DNA of 64,000 bases from Synechococcus sp. MW101C3 (GCF_002252635.1 NZ_NQKX01000008.1:62001-126000), one strand, 5' to 3'; positions 7,422-16,548 are shown, counted from the first letter of the stretch. Program-made: numbers and translations. The notes: generated by a model from the sequence alone, not told the origin.

Positions 7422-9986
7422 TCAATTCAAGCGAGCCGCTTCCGCCTGCCGCTGGCGCTGTTCGGCCAGGGCCAGGGCCAGGCCCGGGTGCCGCTGCAGC
7501 TCCGGATCCGCCGCCAGCAGCCCCTGCGCCACGGCCCGTGCCTGTTCCAGCACGGCGCCATCCTCCGTGAGGCTGGCCAGGGCCAGATCGGGCAGCCCCG
7601 ATTGGCGCGTGCCGAGCACCTGCCCGGGGCCCCGCAGTTGCAGGTCCATTTCGGCGATCTCGAAGCCGTCGCTGCTGCGCACCAGCACCTCCAGCCGCTG
7701 ACGGGCTTCGGCGTTGCGGCTGTCATTGATCAGCAGGCAGTGGGAGGCGGCGGCACCGCGGCCCACCCGCCCCCGCAGCTGATGCAGCTGGGCCAGGCCG
7801 AAGCGCTCGGCGTGCTCGATCACCATCACGCTCGCGTCCGGCACGTCGACACCCACCTCCACCACCGTGGTGGCCACCAGCACATCGCAGGCGCCGCTGG
7901 CGAAGGCAGTGATCGCCTCCTGCTTCTCACTGCTGGCCATGCGGCCGTGCAGCAGCCCCACCCGCAGCTGCGGGAACACCTCCTCGCTCAGCTGGCGGTG
8001 CACCTCCACCGCCGAGCGCAGGTCGAGCTTCTCGGATTCCTCCACCAGCGGCAGCACCACATAGGCCCGCTGCCCCAGTGCCACCTGCTCGGCGATCAGC
8101 CGGTAGGCCTCCTGGCGCTCCCCGCTGCGCAGCAGCCGCGTGCGGATGGGGGTGCGGCCGGGAGGCAACGCATCGATCTGGCTCACCTCGAGATCTCCGT
8201 GCACCGAAAGCGCCAGGGTGCGGGGGATCGGGGTGGCGGTCATGGTGAGCAGGTGGGGCTGGACATCCTTCCCCAAAAGCCTGTCGCGCTGCCGCACCCC
8301 GAAGCGGTGCTGCTCATCGACCACCACCAGACCGAGCCGGGCGAACTGCACCGGATCCTCCAGCAGGGCGTGGGTGCCCACCAGCAGCTGCAGCTGGCCG
8401 TTCGCCAGGTCCTGCAGCAGCTCACGGCGCCGCCGCTGCGGAGTGGAGCCGGTCAGCAGCGCCGCGCGCACATGCAGCTGGGGCAGCCAGTCGCCGAGTT
8501 TGCGGGCATGCTGCTCGGCCAGCACTTCGGTGGGAGCCATCAAGGCCCCCTGGCAACCGGCTTCGATCGCCGTGAGCAGGGCGGCAATGGCCACCACGGT
8601 CTTACCGCTGCCCACATCCCCCTGCACCAGGCGTGCCATCGGCTGGCCCCGGGCCATGTCGGCGCGGATCTCCGCCAGCACCCGCTGCTGGGCGGCGGTG
8701 AGGGGGAAGGGCAGCAGCGCCAGGAAGCCGCCCACCAGGCTGCCGGCGCCCGTGTTCACCGAGAGTGGCGTGGAGGGCCGGCGGCTCTGCTGCAGGCGTC
8801 GCTGCAGCAGCCGCAACTGCAGCAGCAGAAACTCATCGAACACCAGCCGGTGACGGCTGGCCTGCAGATGATCCCGGTCGCGGGGATCGTGCAACCCCTG
8901 CAGCGCCTCCCCACGGCCCATCAGTGCTTCCCGCTGGCGCAGACCGGCCGGCAGGGGATCGGGCCAACGCACCGCCGCCTCCAGCACGACGCGCAGGGCC
9001 TGCCGCAAGCGTTCGGCGTTCAGGCCTTCGGTGAGCGCGTAGACCGGCAGCAGCCGGCCGATGCGATCGGAGCGCAGCGGCGCATCCGGTCGCTCCAGCA
9101 CCTCCATCAGCGGATCCTGGAAGCAGGGGCCGTAGGGCGAGTCCTTGACCAGGCCGCTGGCCACCACCGTGCAGCCGGGCGGGAACTGACGTTGCTGGGC
9201 TTTCAGCCAACCCGGCGTGCTGAAGCGCTTGCCGATCAGAAACCGGCTCACCCGCAGCCGGCCCGTGATGTCCTGCAGCTGCAGCTCCAGGATCGAGAGG
9301 TTGGGATTGCGCGGGCTGGCAAAGGCATGGCAGCGCTTCACCGTGGCGACCACGGTGGCCGTCTCGCCGGCGCGCAGGGCACCGATCCGCGCCAGGTTCG
9401 CGTAATCGACGTAGTCGCGGGGGTAGTGGCGCACCAGATCACGGGCCAGCAGCAACCCCATGGCGGCGAGCTGGGTGGCGGTCTTGGCGCCGATGCCACG
9501 GATCGCCCCCAGCGGCGTGTCGGGTTCGATGGCCGCCTGGCCCTTGCTTACGCCGCTGGTGCGTGCATCGCCGCTGGTTGCACCTCTGCTGCCCGCCGCA
9601 GGCGCGGGCGCCTCGCGCCGCGGCAGCCGTGGCGGCGCCACGGTGGTCGGTGGGTCGAAGGAGCGGCGCAGGGCATGCAGCCGCTCGCGGCACTGGCGCA
9701 CCAGGGTCTGCCGGCGGGCGGGGCTGAGGCCGCTGTAGCCCTCAAAGCCGGCAGCCAGCTCGGCCAGGGCGCGTTGATCGTCCGGTCGCTGGGTCAGGCC
9801 GTCCGGTGGTTGGCGGCAGCTGCGGGCCAGGAAGGCGCTGAAGCACTCGTGGCGGCCCTGCAGGTCGCCGAAACCGCGTTCCGCCTCCACCCTCAGGGCC
9901 TGTTGCAGGGTGGCCAGCCAATCGCCCGCTGGCGAGCCCGGGGTCAGGGCTGAACCGGACCTGCCATCCGACTGTCCTGCAACCAC
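7422..9986 (-). CDS. recG: ATP-dependent DNA helicase RecG
   Basis: Branch-migrating helicase that remodels stalled replication forks and Holliday junctions. The 854 residues contain an N-terminal extension of about 170 residues (common in cyanobacterial RecG), the wedge/OB domain, Walker A GDVGSGKTVV, the DEQH box VVDEQHRFGVRQRDR, motif III TATPIPRTLA and the C-terminal helicase half (VGVDVPDASVMVIEHAERFG). The start at 9986 lies inside the end of the upstream acidic-tract gene (43-base overlap), so exact initiation is uncertain, but the two reading frames are probably translationally coupled. Confidence 0.95.
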   Translation of the reverse strand: MVAGQSDGRSGSALTPGSPAGDWLATLQQALRVEAERGFGDLQGRHECFSAFLARSCRQPPDGLTQRPDDQRALAELAAGFEGYSGLSPARRQTLVRQCRERLHALRRSFDPPTTVAPPRLPRREAPAPAAGSRGATSGDARTSGVSKGQAAIEPDTPLGAIRGIGAKTATQLAAMGLLLARDLVRHYPRDYVDYANLARIGALRAGETATVVATVKRCHAFASPRNPNLSILELQLQDITGRLRVSRFLIGKRFSTPGWLKAQQRQFPPGCTVVASGLVKDSPYGPCFQDPLMEVLERPDAPLRSDRIGRLLPVYALTEGLNAERLRQALRVVLEAAVRWPDPLPAGLRQREALMGRGEALQGLHDPRDRDHLQASRHRLVFDEFLLLQLRLLQRRLQQSRRPSTPLSVNTGAGSLVGGFLALLPFPLTAAQQRVLAEIRADMARGQPMARLVQGDVGSGKTVVAIAALLTAIEAGCQGALMAPTEVLAEQHARKLGDWLPQLHVRAALLTGSTPQRRRRELLQDLANGQLQLLVGTHALLEDPVQFARLGLVVVDEQHRFGVRQRDRLLGKDVQPHLLTMTATPIPRTLALSVHGDLEVSQIDALPPGRTPIRTRLLRSGERQEAYRLIAEQVALGQRAYVVLPLVEESEKLDLRSAVEVHRQLSEEVFPQLRVGLLHGRMASSEKQEAITAFASGACDVLVATTVVEVGVDVPDASVMVIEHAERFGLAQLHQLRGRVGRGAAASHCLLINDSRNAEARQRLEVLVRSSDGFEIAEMDLQLRGPGQVLGTRQSGLPDLALASLTEDGAVLEQARAVAQGLLAADPELQRHPGLALALAEQRQRQAEAARLN

Positions 9987-11530
9987 TGCTGCTCCGCCTC
10001 CAGGGCGAGGGTGCGCCGCTGCCAGTGTCGGTAGTTCCGGGCGACCGTGCGCAGTTCGCTGCGCCGCTCTTCCAGCCGGCGCCGGCTGGTGCGCAGCCGC
10101 GGCTGCTCAGCCTCGAGATCAGGGCCGCGCAGCAGCAGACCGAACGCTTCCATCGGCGTGGCCATGCCATCGGTGCTGAAGGGCAGAGACAGGCGCAGCA
10201 GGTTGGCGGGAGCCGGCAGTGCTTCGATCTGCCCGCGCAGCACCGCATCCAGCAGGCTCGCCGGCAGCAGGCTGCGCGTGAGGCCCAGGCGCAGCAATTC
10301 GAGGTTGATCGCGTGCGAGAGATTGCGCAGACGCCGCTGCAGGGCGAGGTCGAAGGCGCCCCACCAGTGCAGCAGCTCCAGCGGCTGGCGCGGCAACAGA
10401 TAGGGCGCCTCGCTGCTGTCGTCTGGGCCGGTAGGCGAGGCGGACGCTGATACGGCGCTCCCCTCGCTGTCGTCATCGAGATCCTGATCGCCGTCGTTGT
10501 CGGTGTCCCTGGCCGGAGCAGGCAGGCGCCCCATCGCCTCGCTGGCCATCGCGAACAGCGCCTGGAACACATGGGCGGGTTCGCCGCCGGCGTCGAAACC
10601 ACTGGCGGCCTGAGTGGCGGCACGATCTCCCTGGCTGCCGCCTGAGCGGTTTCTGTGCCGGCGGTGGCTGCGGCCACCATCGTTTCGGACGTCGTCGTTT
10701 CGGCCTACACCGTCTGGGTCAGCGTCGTCATCTTCGGGGCCGGCGTCGATGAGAGCGTCATCGTCGGTGTCGTCTTCGTCTGCGTCGTCGTAGCTCTGGG
10801 CGTCGTAGCTCTGCCCGTCGTCCGCATCGGTGCCGTCTGGATCGTGGTGGCCGCTGTGCGCGTCGTCTTCGTCTGCGTCGTCCTCATCCTCGTCCTCCGT
10901 GTCGCCGCCGCCGTACGCAGCGGCGCGGCCGCCTTCCCCCTCGCTGCCGCTGGTGAGCGCGGCCAGGCCGGACAGCCCGCTCAGGCCCGGCAGGCCGGCG
11001 GCGAACAGATCGGCACTGAGCGGCAGATCCATGCCCAGCTGCACGGAACCGCGGGGCAAGCCCATCGCCTGGCCGGAGTCTTGGCCAGAGCCGTCGCCGG
11101 ATGGGCCAGGGGTGTCATCGCCATGGGAAGACTCTGTAGCTTCCCCAGCGGCAGCAGCCATGGCGGCCAGCAGACGCCGCTGCTCCCGCCGCCGCAGGCG
11201 CTGCTGTTCAGAGCGCACCTGGCGTGCCAGCACGATCAGCTGCTCCACCGTGAGCAGAGCGTTGCAGCGCTGCACCAGTTGCTGCAGGCGCTGCTGCAGT
11301 CCAAGCCGCTCGGCGGTGTCGAGCGCCGTGTAGCGCGCCGGCACCACCTGGGTGGCCAGGTGAAAGGTGGCCTGCAGGACTGCCTGCGGCAAGCCGGCCC
11401 TCAGCACCTGGAGGTAGAGGGCCAGATCCCGATACAGGGCCTGATTGCTCTGCTCCATGCGCTGGCGCAGCTGGTGCAGGTGGGCCTGGGCTTCCGTCAG
11501 TGCCGTGGCGCTGGATTCCAAGGCTGACAC
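9944..11530 (-). CDS. Conserved cyanobacterial protein with a long acidic central tract
   Basis: A 528-residue protein of unknown function lying between tsf and recG. Residues 1-130 form a mainly helical Gln/Leu/Arg-rich domain. About residues 150-330 are low-complexity, dominated by Asp, Glu, Gly and Ser, with runs such as DEDEDDADEDDAHSG. The C-terminal 200 residues are again helical and ordered-looking (LLHWWGAFDLALQRRLRNLS) and end in an Arg/Glu coiled-coil-like stretch. There is no signal peptide or membrane segment. Both end domains look conserved; the middle looks lineage-specific. Transcribed with recG, which it overlaps by 43 bases. Confidence 0.8.
   Translation of the reverse strand: MSALESSATALTEAQAHLHQLRQRMEQSNQALYRDLALYLQVLRAGLPQAVLQATFHLATQVVPARYTALDTAERLGLQQRLQQLVQRCNALLTVEQLIVLARQVRSEQQRLRRREQRRLLAAMAAAAGEATESSHGDDTPGPSGDGSGQDSGQAMGLPRGSVQLGMDLPLSADLFAAGLPGLSGLSGLAALTSGSEGEGGRAAAYGGGDTEDEDEDDADEDDAHSGHHDPDGTDADDGQSYDAQSYDDADEDDTDDDALIDAGPEDDDADPDGVGRNDDVRNDGGRSHRRHRNRSGGSQGDRAATQAASGFDAGGEPAHVFQALFAMASEAMGRLPAPARDTDNDGDQDLDDDSEGSAVSASASPTGPDDSSEAPYLLPRQPLELLHWWGAFDLALQRRLRNLSHAINLELLRLGLTRSLLPASLLDAVLRGQIEALPAPANLLRLSLPFSTDGMATPMEAFGLLLRGPDLEAEQPRLRTSRRRLEERRSELRTVARNYRHWQRRTLALEAEQQWLQDSRMAGPVQP
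10769..10882. repeat. Acidic-codon repeat tract within the tsf-recG intervening gene
   Basis: The same 21-base unit beginning GTCGTCTTCGTCTGCGT occurs at 10769-10789 and 10862-10882. Between and around the copies are trinucleotide GTC/ATC runs and a tandem 15-base unit that encodes QSYDA/QSYDD. On the coding (minus) strand the tract encodes Asp/Glu-rich sequence. Such arrays expand and contract by slippage, so tract length is likely to vary between close strains. Confidence 0.7.
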
Positions 11531-11561
11531 TCCACGGAGAGGAGGACTCCGGCGGAGCCGC

Positions 11562-12224
11562 TCAAGCGCTCGGGCCGCTCATGGCCGCCACTTCAGCGGC
11601 GAAATCGCTGGCTTCGACTTGGATGCCCTCACCCAGGGTGTAACGGGTGAAGCGCCGCACCTGGATGTTTTCACCGACCTGACCGGCCACCTGCTTCACC
11701 AGTTCGGCCAGAGTGATCGCGCTGTCCTTGATGAAGGGTTGCTCCAGCAGCGCGAGCTCTTTGAGCCGCTTGCCGATGCGTCCCTCGACGATCTTCTCCT
11801 TCATCTTGTCGGGCTTGCCGGCAAGATCATCGCGGCCCATTTCGATGCTTTTCTCGCGCTCGACGATTTCCGGGGGGATCTCCTCGGTGCTCACGTATTC
11901 GGCGTTGGGGCAGGCGGCGATCTGCATCGCCACGTTGCGCAGCAGCTCCTGGAACACATCACCGCGGGCGACGAAGTCGGTTTCGCAGTTGAGTTCAAGC
12001 AGCACACCGACGCGAGCGCCGGTGTGGATGTAGCTGCCGATCGCCCCTTCCGCTGCTGTACGGCCGGCTTTCTTCTCCGCAGTGGCAATGCCCTTCTGGC
12101 GCAGCCATTCGGCGGCCTTGGTCATGTCACCGGCGTTTTCGGCCAGTGCCTTCTTGCAGTTCATCATCCCTGCGCCGGTTTTTTCGCGCAGTTCCTTGAC
12201 GAGCTTTGCTGAAATCTCAGCCAT
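11562..12224 (-). CDS. tsf: Translation elongation factor Ts
   Basis: Guanine nucleotide exchange factor that recycles EF-Tu-GDP. The 220-residue protein has the N-terminal UBA-like segment ([20 protein letters not shown]), the core [18 protein letters not shown] signature and a short C-terminal module. This is the compact form typical of cyanobacteria. It follows rpsB on the same strand after 62 bases, the universal rpsB-tsf order, and precedes the acidic-tract gene and recG. The minus-strand leader before the ATG at 12224 is purine-poor, with no strong ribosome-binding site. Confidence 0.97.
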   Translation of the reverse strand: MAEISAKLVKELREKTGAGMMNCKKALAENAGDMTKAAEWLRQKGIATAEKKAGRTAAEGAIGSYIHTGARVGVLLELNCETDFVARGDVFQELLRNVAMQIAACPNAEYVSTEEIPPEIVEREKSIEMGRDDLAGKPDKMKEKIVEGRIGKRLKELALLEQPFIKDSAITLAELVKQVAGQVGENIQVRRFTRYTLGEGIQVEASDFAAEVAAMSGPSA

Positions 12225-12286
12225 GACAGAAACGGAGGGGGAGAAGGGAGAGGGAGTGAAGAGGCTGAGGGAGGCGGAGGAGGGCC

Positions 12287-13000
12287 TCAGCCCTCGTCGT
12301 CGTCGCGGGGTTCCTGGGCACCATGGCGACCTTCGTTGATCGCATCGGCCAGGCGGCCCAGCACCAGCTGCACGGAACGCACGGCGTCGTCGTTGCAGGG
12401 GATCGGCACGTCGGCCAGGTCGGGGTCGCAGTTGGTGTCAAGCATCGACACCAGGGGAATGTCGAGTTTGCGGCACTCCAGAACGGCGTTGGTTTCGCGG
12501 CGCTGGTCCACCAGCACAACCACATCCGGCAGGCGGCGCATGTTCTTCAGACCACCCAGATACTTCTGCAGCCGCTCCAGTTCGCGCCGCAGCACGGCCG
12601 CTTCCTTCTTCGGCCGCATGGCGATGGCGCCGGAAGACTCCATCCGCTCCAGATCCTTGAGGCGATCGATGCGGGCGCGCATCGTGCTCCAGTTGGTGAG
12701 CATGCCACCCAGCCAGCGCTGGTTCACGTAGGCGGCGCCGCAGCGGGCAGCCTCCTGGGCAATCACTTCGGAGGCTTGTTTCTTGGTGCCCACGAACAGG
12801 AACCGCTTGCCAGCGCGCGAGGCGCTGCGGGTCCATTTGTAGGCGTTGTTCATGCAGACGGCGGTCTGCACGAGGTCGATGATGTGGACCCCGTTGCGCG
12901 CGCAATAGATGTAACGCGACATCTTGGGATTCCAGCGGCGGGTTTGGTGCCCGAAGTGGGCACCCGCCTCCATCATTTCGGAGAGGGTTACGACAGCCAT
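12287..13000 (-). CDS. rpsB: 30S ribosomal protein S2
   Basis: Late-assembling protein of the small subunit that helps recruit S1. I chose the ATG at 13000 ([21 protein letters not shown]), which gives 237 residues, the normal length. The frame stays open for 41 more codons upstream, but that stretch has no family similarity. The signatures [18 protein letters not shown] and [10 protein letters not shown] are present; the C-terminus is acidic (EPRDDDEG). First gene of the rpsB-tsf unit. The 143 bases up to the glycosyltransferase stop hold its leader and promoter; I see no clear hairpin there. Confidence 0.97.
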   Translation of the reverse strand: MAVVTLSEMMEAGAHFGHQTRRWNPKMSRYIYCARNGVHIIDLVQTAVCMNNAYKWTRSASRAGKRFLFVGTKKQASEVIAQEAARCGAAYVNQRWLGGMLTNWSTMRARIDRLKDLERMESSGAIAMRPKKEAAVLRRELERLQKYLGGLKNMRRLPDVVVLVDQRRETNAVLECRKLDIPLVSMLDTNCDPDLADVPIPCNDDAVRSVQLVLGRLADAINEGRHGAQEPRDDDEG

Positions 13001-13143
13001 GGGTGGGGAGGGTTTCGGGTTCGCCTCCACCTGCCTGGGTTCAGCACGAAGCGACTCGAGAAAGAGGCGCCCTTGATCGTGTGAACACCCGAAACGGACA
13101 GGTGTGCGGTTTGTGGGGACCACTCAAATTACCAAACGGGCCT

Positions 13144-14076
13144 TCAGCGCAGCCCTGCGGCCCTTGCTTCCCGGTAAAGAGCCCGCACGCCAAGCCGGTT
13201 GAGTGGCAGCCGCAGCAGCTCCATCGCCAGCCCCGGCTGGCCGCGGCGGATCAACCAGGCCAGCAGGGGCCGCAGCGTGCGTTCGTTGACCAGCCCGCCG
13301 AGGGTGAGCACCTCCCACAGCAGCCGGTGCAACCAGGTGAACTGGATGATGAAGCGCACCCTGCGGGTGGGGTGCTTCCGGTAGAACACCAGGCCCATGC
13401 GCGCCCGTTCCTGCTCGATGCGCACCAGATCGGGCAGTTGTTCCAGGCGCAGGGCCGGATGCCAGTGATACCCCGCCGCTTCAGGGCAGCGCACCAGCTC
13501 CACCCCGAGCTGCCTTAGCCGTTCGCCCAGTTCGAGGTCTTCCCAGCCGTAGAGCCGGAAGCCGGTATCGAACAGGCCAGCCTGCTCCAGCAGTGCCCGG
13601 TCGATCGCCACATTGCCGGTGGCGAAGTAGGCCCACGAGAGATCGCTGAGCTTGTGGGGTTCGCTGCGCGGGTCCTCGAAGTTGGAGGTGTTGATCACCG
13701 CGCCGTAGGTGAAGCAACGGCGGTGGCCGTGCCGCTCCCAGTAGGCGACCAGGGCCTCGGCATGGGCCAGCAGGAAGCCGTCATTCACCACCAGGTCGCT
13801 GTCGATGAACACGATCACATCGCCGCGGGCATGGGCGACGCCCCGATTGCGCCCTTCCGCCGGACCGCCATGGTCCTGTTCCACCAGCCGCACGTGGGGG
13901 AAGCGGCCGGCCTCCTGGCGCAGCCAGGCGGGGGTGTCATCGGTGGAGCCGTCGTCGACCACCACCACTTCGTAGGCCTCGATCGGGGCTCCGAGCCGCT
14001 GCTGCTCCAGCGCGGTGAGTGCCTTCTCGAGGATGGGCCGGCGGTTGTAGGTGGGAATGACGACGCTGAGAAACAT
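13144..14076 (-). CDS. Family 2 glycosyltransferase
   Basis: Inverting GT-A sugar transferase, probably acting on surface polysaccharide or glycolipid at the cytoplasmic membrane. The 310 residues begin directly with the fold (LSVVIPTYNRR). They carry VVVDDGSTDDTP, the metal-binding VFIDSDLVV (DxD), a Gly-Asn box (ATGNVAIDR) and the catalytic-base region GWEDLELGERL. The C-terminal third has amphipathic and hydrophobic helices that could attach it to the membrane. It stands alone between rpsB and a strong terminator, so its acceptor cannot be inferred from neighbours. Confidence 0.9.
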   Translation of the reverse strand: MFLSVVIPTYNRRPILEKALTALEQQRLGAPIEAYEVVVVDDGSTDDTPAWLRQEAGRFPHVRLVEQDHGGPAEGRNRGVAHARGDVIVFIDSDLVVNDGFLLAHAEALVAYWERHGHRRCFTYGAVINTSNFEDPRSEPHKLSDLSWAYFATGNVAIDRALLEQAGLFDTGFRLYGWEDLELGERLRQLGVELVRCPEAAGYHWHPALRLEQLPDLVRIEQERARMGLVFYRKHPTRRVRFIIQFTWLHRLLWEVLTLGGLVNERTLRPLLAWLIRRGQPGLAMELLRLPLNRLGVRALYREARAAGLR

Positions 14077-14132
14077 GCGCCTGAAACGAAGGGAGGACGG
14101 GGGAAGCCGGAGGGGAGGGCGAATCGAGAGGC

Positions 14133-14160
14133 AAAAAAAGGGACCCCGCAGGATCCCTTT
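14133..14160 (-). terminator. Rho-independent terminator
   Basis: On the minus strand a perfect seven-base stem, AAAGGGA paired with TCCCTTT around a 10-base loop, runs straight into seven T residues. It lies 30 bases after the stop of the 51-residue basic protein (14190) and separates it from the glycosyltransferase. This is the clearest intrinsic terminator in the window. Confidence 0.85.
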
Positions 14161-14189
14161 CCATTGATCAAGGGGCGTGGCGCGACGGC

Positions 14190-14345
14190 TCAGTCGGCGG
14201 CGCCACCGTTGTTGGCGGTGCCGGTGACACCGTTGCCGGCACCTTCACCGCGACCGTCGTTGCGGAGCTTGCGCTTCTTGAATTTGCGGGCGTAGGAGCG
14301 GTTACGTTCCTGCTTTTCCTTTTTGAGGTTCCGGCGTTTCGCCAT
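14190..14345 (-). CDS. Very basic 51-residue protein, ribosome-associated type
   Basis: Short protein starting MAKRRNLKKEKQERNRSYAR. The first 30 residues are about half Lys/Arg, followed by a Gly/Asn/Ala-rich tail ending in GGAAD. The N-terminal composition resembles small ribosomal or RNA-binding proteins, but I cannot place it in a named family. Support for a real gene: an ATG start, strong codon-position composition, a TAGAGT -10-like box about 28 bases upstream and a strong terminator directly after it. It appears to be a single-gene transcript. A function in translation or RNA binding is an inference from charge alone. Confidence 0.8.
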   Translation of the reverse strand: MAKRRNLKKEKQERNRSYARKFKKRKLRNDGRGEGAGNGVTGTANNGGAAD

Positions 14346-14372
14346 GGACGACCTGGGTACGGGAGATCGTTC

Positions 14373-14378
14373 ACTCTA
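14373..14378 (-). promoter_or_regulatory. Candidate -10 box (TAGAGT) for the basic 51-residue protein
   Basis: The minus strand reads TAGAGT 27 bases before the ATG at 14345, placing a start site roughly 20 bases upstream of the codon. No good -35 hexamer is visible at the expected spacing. Assigned from position and match only. Confidence 0.35.
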
Positions 14379-14565
14379 GCCAATGGGTTCCGAGCGGCTT
14401 CAGCCCGCCTAGTCAGCACTGCCCTTTCGCACGGCCCTGGATCGCCGTCGTTTCAGACGGCCCAGTTTCACTGCGGCAGCTCAGCTGAAGCTCATGGCAG
14501 CAGTTCACCGCCGCAGCTCACAGCTGTAGTCAGCTGCTCCGCTGGAGCGCAGCTTCCGGGCCCCC
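14379..14565. other. Intergenic region with a hairpin and repeated AGCTG motifs
   Basis: No open frame that I would call a gene. A six-base stem GCCGTC/GACGGC with a six-base loop spans 14444-14461; on the minus strand it could help end the devA transcript but has no U-run. From 14475 to 14555 AGCTG/CAGCT occurs repeatedly, giving several alternative small stems. No tRNA-like TTCGA arm is seen. Confidence 0.5.
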
Positions 14566-15336
14566 TCAGTGCGCTGTCGCAGCGATCGCCAGTGGCGCGG
14601 ACGACAGGCGACCGTCTTCCATTTTCACGAGCCGGTCGGCTACATCAAGGATGCGCGGATCGTGGGTGACCATCAAAACGGCGCACTGTTGCTCGCGCGC
14701 CAGGCGCTTCAGCAGTTCCACCACCTCGCGGCCGCTCTGGCTGTCGAGGGCGGCGGTGGGTTCATCCGCCAGCAGCAGGCGTGGATGGGTGGCCAGGGCC
14801 CGGGCGATCGCCACCCGCTGCTTCTGACCGCCCGAGAGGTCGTGGGGCAACTTGCCCAGGTGATCGCCGAGCCCCACGGCCCGCAGCCATTCGCGGGCCT
14901 GGTCGCGGCGGGCGCGGTAGCCAAGCCCCGGCAGCAGATCCGCCCCCATCTGCACGTTCTGCTCGGCCGTCAGGCAACGCAACAGGTTGTGGCCCTGAAA
15001 AATCATGCCGATGCGGCGCCGCAATCGCTGTCGCTCGCCGCGGCCACTGTTCTCCAAGGCCTGGCCCAGCACACGCACGTGGCCCTCCTGCACCTGGCGC
15101 AGCGCCCCCACCAGCGTGAGCAGCGTGGTTTTCCCGCATCCCGACGGGCCGGTGAGCAGCACCACTTCGCCCGGGTCGATGCGCAGATCCACGTTCTGGA
15201 TCACCTGCCGGCGCATCGTTCCCTTGCCATAGGAATGGCAGAGGCCGCTGATCTCCACCATGGCCGAGGCGTTGGCGCCGGCATCGGCTCTGCCGTAGTC
15301 GGCTGGGCTCGTGACGGTGCTGGTGACGGGGGACAT
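14566..15336 (-). CDS. devA: ABC transporter ATP-binding protein, DevA family
   Basis: ATPase of a DevBCA-type exporter. With the ATG at 15336 (MSPVTSTVTSPADYG) the product is 256 residues. Walker A (GPSGCGKTT), signature (LSGGQKQRVAIARAL), Walker B (LLLADEPTAALDS) and the H-loop (VMVTHDP) are all present. The frame stays open far upstream through devC, but that is read-through of an overlapping frame, not protein. It follows devC by 11 bases. DevBCA systems with a TolC-like partner export glycolipids or other amphiphiles; in a unicellular strain the cargo is unknown. Confidence 0.93.
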   Translation of the reverse strand: MSPVTSTVTSPADYGRADAGANASAMVEISGLCHSYGKGTMRRQVIQNVDLRIDPGEVVLLTGPSGCGKTTLLTLVGALRQVQEGHVRVLGQALENSGRGERQRLRRRIGMIFQGHNLLRCLTAEQNVQMGADLLPGLGYRARRDQAREWLRAVGLGDHLGKLPHDLSGGQKQRVAIARALATHPRLLLADEPTAALDSQSGREVVELLKRLAREQQCAVLMVTHDPRILDVADRLVKMEDGRLSSAPLAIAATAH

Positions 15337-15347
15337 CGGCGCAGGGC

Positions 15348-16532
15348 TCAGAAGATTTCGGCAGGATCGGCATCGCCGAGCTTGCGCATGGCCAGGGCTG
15401 CGGAGCCCATGCACATCACCAGGATCAGGCCGAAGATCAACAGGGAGCGGCTGGCTTCCATCCCCACCGGCAAGCGCGTGGCGGAGCGCACCAGGTGGTA
15501 AAGGCCGGTGCCGGCGGCGTAGGCCGGCACATAGCCGAGCACGGCCAGCAGGATGCCCTCCCGGGCCACCACCCCCAGCAGGGTCACCAGCGGGTAGCCC
15601 ATCGCCATCAAGGTGGCGTACTCGGGCAGGTGGTCGCTGACGTCGCTGTAGAGGATCTGATAGACGATCACGCAGCCCACCACGAAGCCCATGGCGGCAC
15701 CGAGCGTGAAGATGAACCCGATCGCGGTGCTGGTGCGCCAGTAGTCCTTCTCGGCTTCCTCGAACTCCTGCTTGGTGAACACCGTCACGTCGGCGGGCAG
15801 CCGCTCCCGCAACCGCTGTTGCACCACCTCTGGGGAAGCGCCGGTCCGAAGGCGGATCAGGCCCAGTTCGATCGCCCCCGGCGGGGTGTTGGGTTTGAGC
15901 CGCAGCAGAGTTTCGGTGCTGGTGATCAGGTTGCCGTCGGCGCCGAAGGAGGGGCCCAGGGCCACCAGGCCTGCCACCCGCACCCGTTTGCCATCCACCT
16001 CGGTTTCCACCGTCTTCCCTTCGCGGAACCACGGACCCACCGGTCCGAACTCCGGCCTTGAGGCCTCATCGAACAGCACCCGGTCGCGCTGGGTGAGCAG
16101 CTTCGCCTTGGCTGCCAGGCCCGGGTCGGTGAACAGCGGATCGTTCGGCTCGAAGCCAAGCGCCAGGATCTGACGGGTGGCGAGCGTTTCAGGGTTGCGC
16201 CACAGCAGGAAGCTCCAGTGCACCGGGGTGATCCCCTGCACCGCAGGGTCACCGAGGGCCTGCACGAGCCGGCGGCGCGGAAAGCTCGACATGCTGATCG
16301 AGCTCATCGTGCGCGGGCTCATCAGCACCAGGTCGGCGTCGAACAGCCGGTGGATTGTGATGCTGGCGTCGAACAGGCCGTCGCGGAAGCCCAGCTGCAT
16401 GAACATCAGGATGCCCGCGAAGCTGATCCCCGCCAGCGCCACCAGCAGCCGCATGGGCTGACGGGTGAGCAGCAGCCAGGCCAGGGGGATGCGCCGGGCG
16501 GCCCAGAGATCCCCGAGCAAGGGGACGCGCAT
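15348..16532 (-). CDS. devC: ABC exporter permease, DevC family
   Basis: Permease subunit of the DevBCA exporter in the cytoplasmic membrane, FtsX/MacB-like. Started at ATG 16532 (MRVPLLGDLWAARRIPLAWL) it has 394 residues. There is one N-terminal membrane helix (LLVALAGISFAGILMFMQL), a large extracytoplasmic domain of about 230 residues, then three C-terminal helices (IGFIFTLGAAMGFVVGCVIVY onwards). Forty-one more open codons upstream have no similarity and run into the devB end. It sits 16 bases after devB and 11 before devA, in the standard order. Confidence 0.93.
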   Translation of the reverse strand: MRVPLLGDLWAARRIPLAWLLLTRQPMRLLVALAGISFAGILMFMQLGFRDGLFDASITIHRLFDADLVLMSPRTMSSISMSSFPRRRLVQALGDPAVQGITPVHWSFLLWRNPETLATRQILALGFEPNDPLFTDPGLAAKAKLLTQRDRVLFDEASRPEFGPVGPWFREGKTVETEVDGKRVRVAGLVALGPSFGADGNLITSTETLLRLKPNTPPGAIELGLIRLRTGASPEVVQQRLRERLPADVTVFTKQEFEEAEKDYWRTSTAIGFIFTLGAAMGFVVGCVIVYQILYSDVSDHLPEYATLMAMGYPLVTLLGVVAREGILLAVLGYVPAYAAGTGLYHLVRSATRLPVGMEASRSLLIFGLILVMCMGSAALAMRKLGDADPAEIF

Positions 16533-16548
16533 CACGGCAGGCTCCGGC

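Noticed and set aside
7362-9953. 863-codon open frame on the plus strand across recG
   Set aside because: It is antisense to a complete RecG helicase, is His/Gln/Leu-rich and has no domain signature. High GC leaves stop codons rare in the mirror frame.
14379-14565. tRNA or structured RNA gene in the gap after devA
   Set aside because: Repeated AGCTG words make small stems, but there is no T-arm, anticodon arm or CCA-like end, and the hairpin has no U-tract.
14566-16032. 488-codon minus-strand frame as one long ABC protein
   Set aside because: Its first half is the wrong frame of devC (Arg/Gly/Pro-rich nonsense). Only the part from ATG 15336 is DevA.
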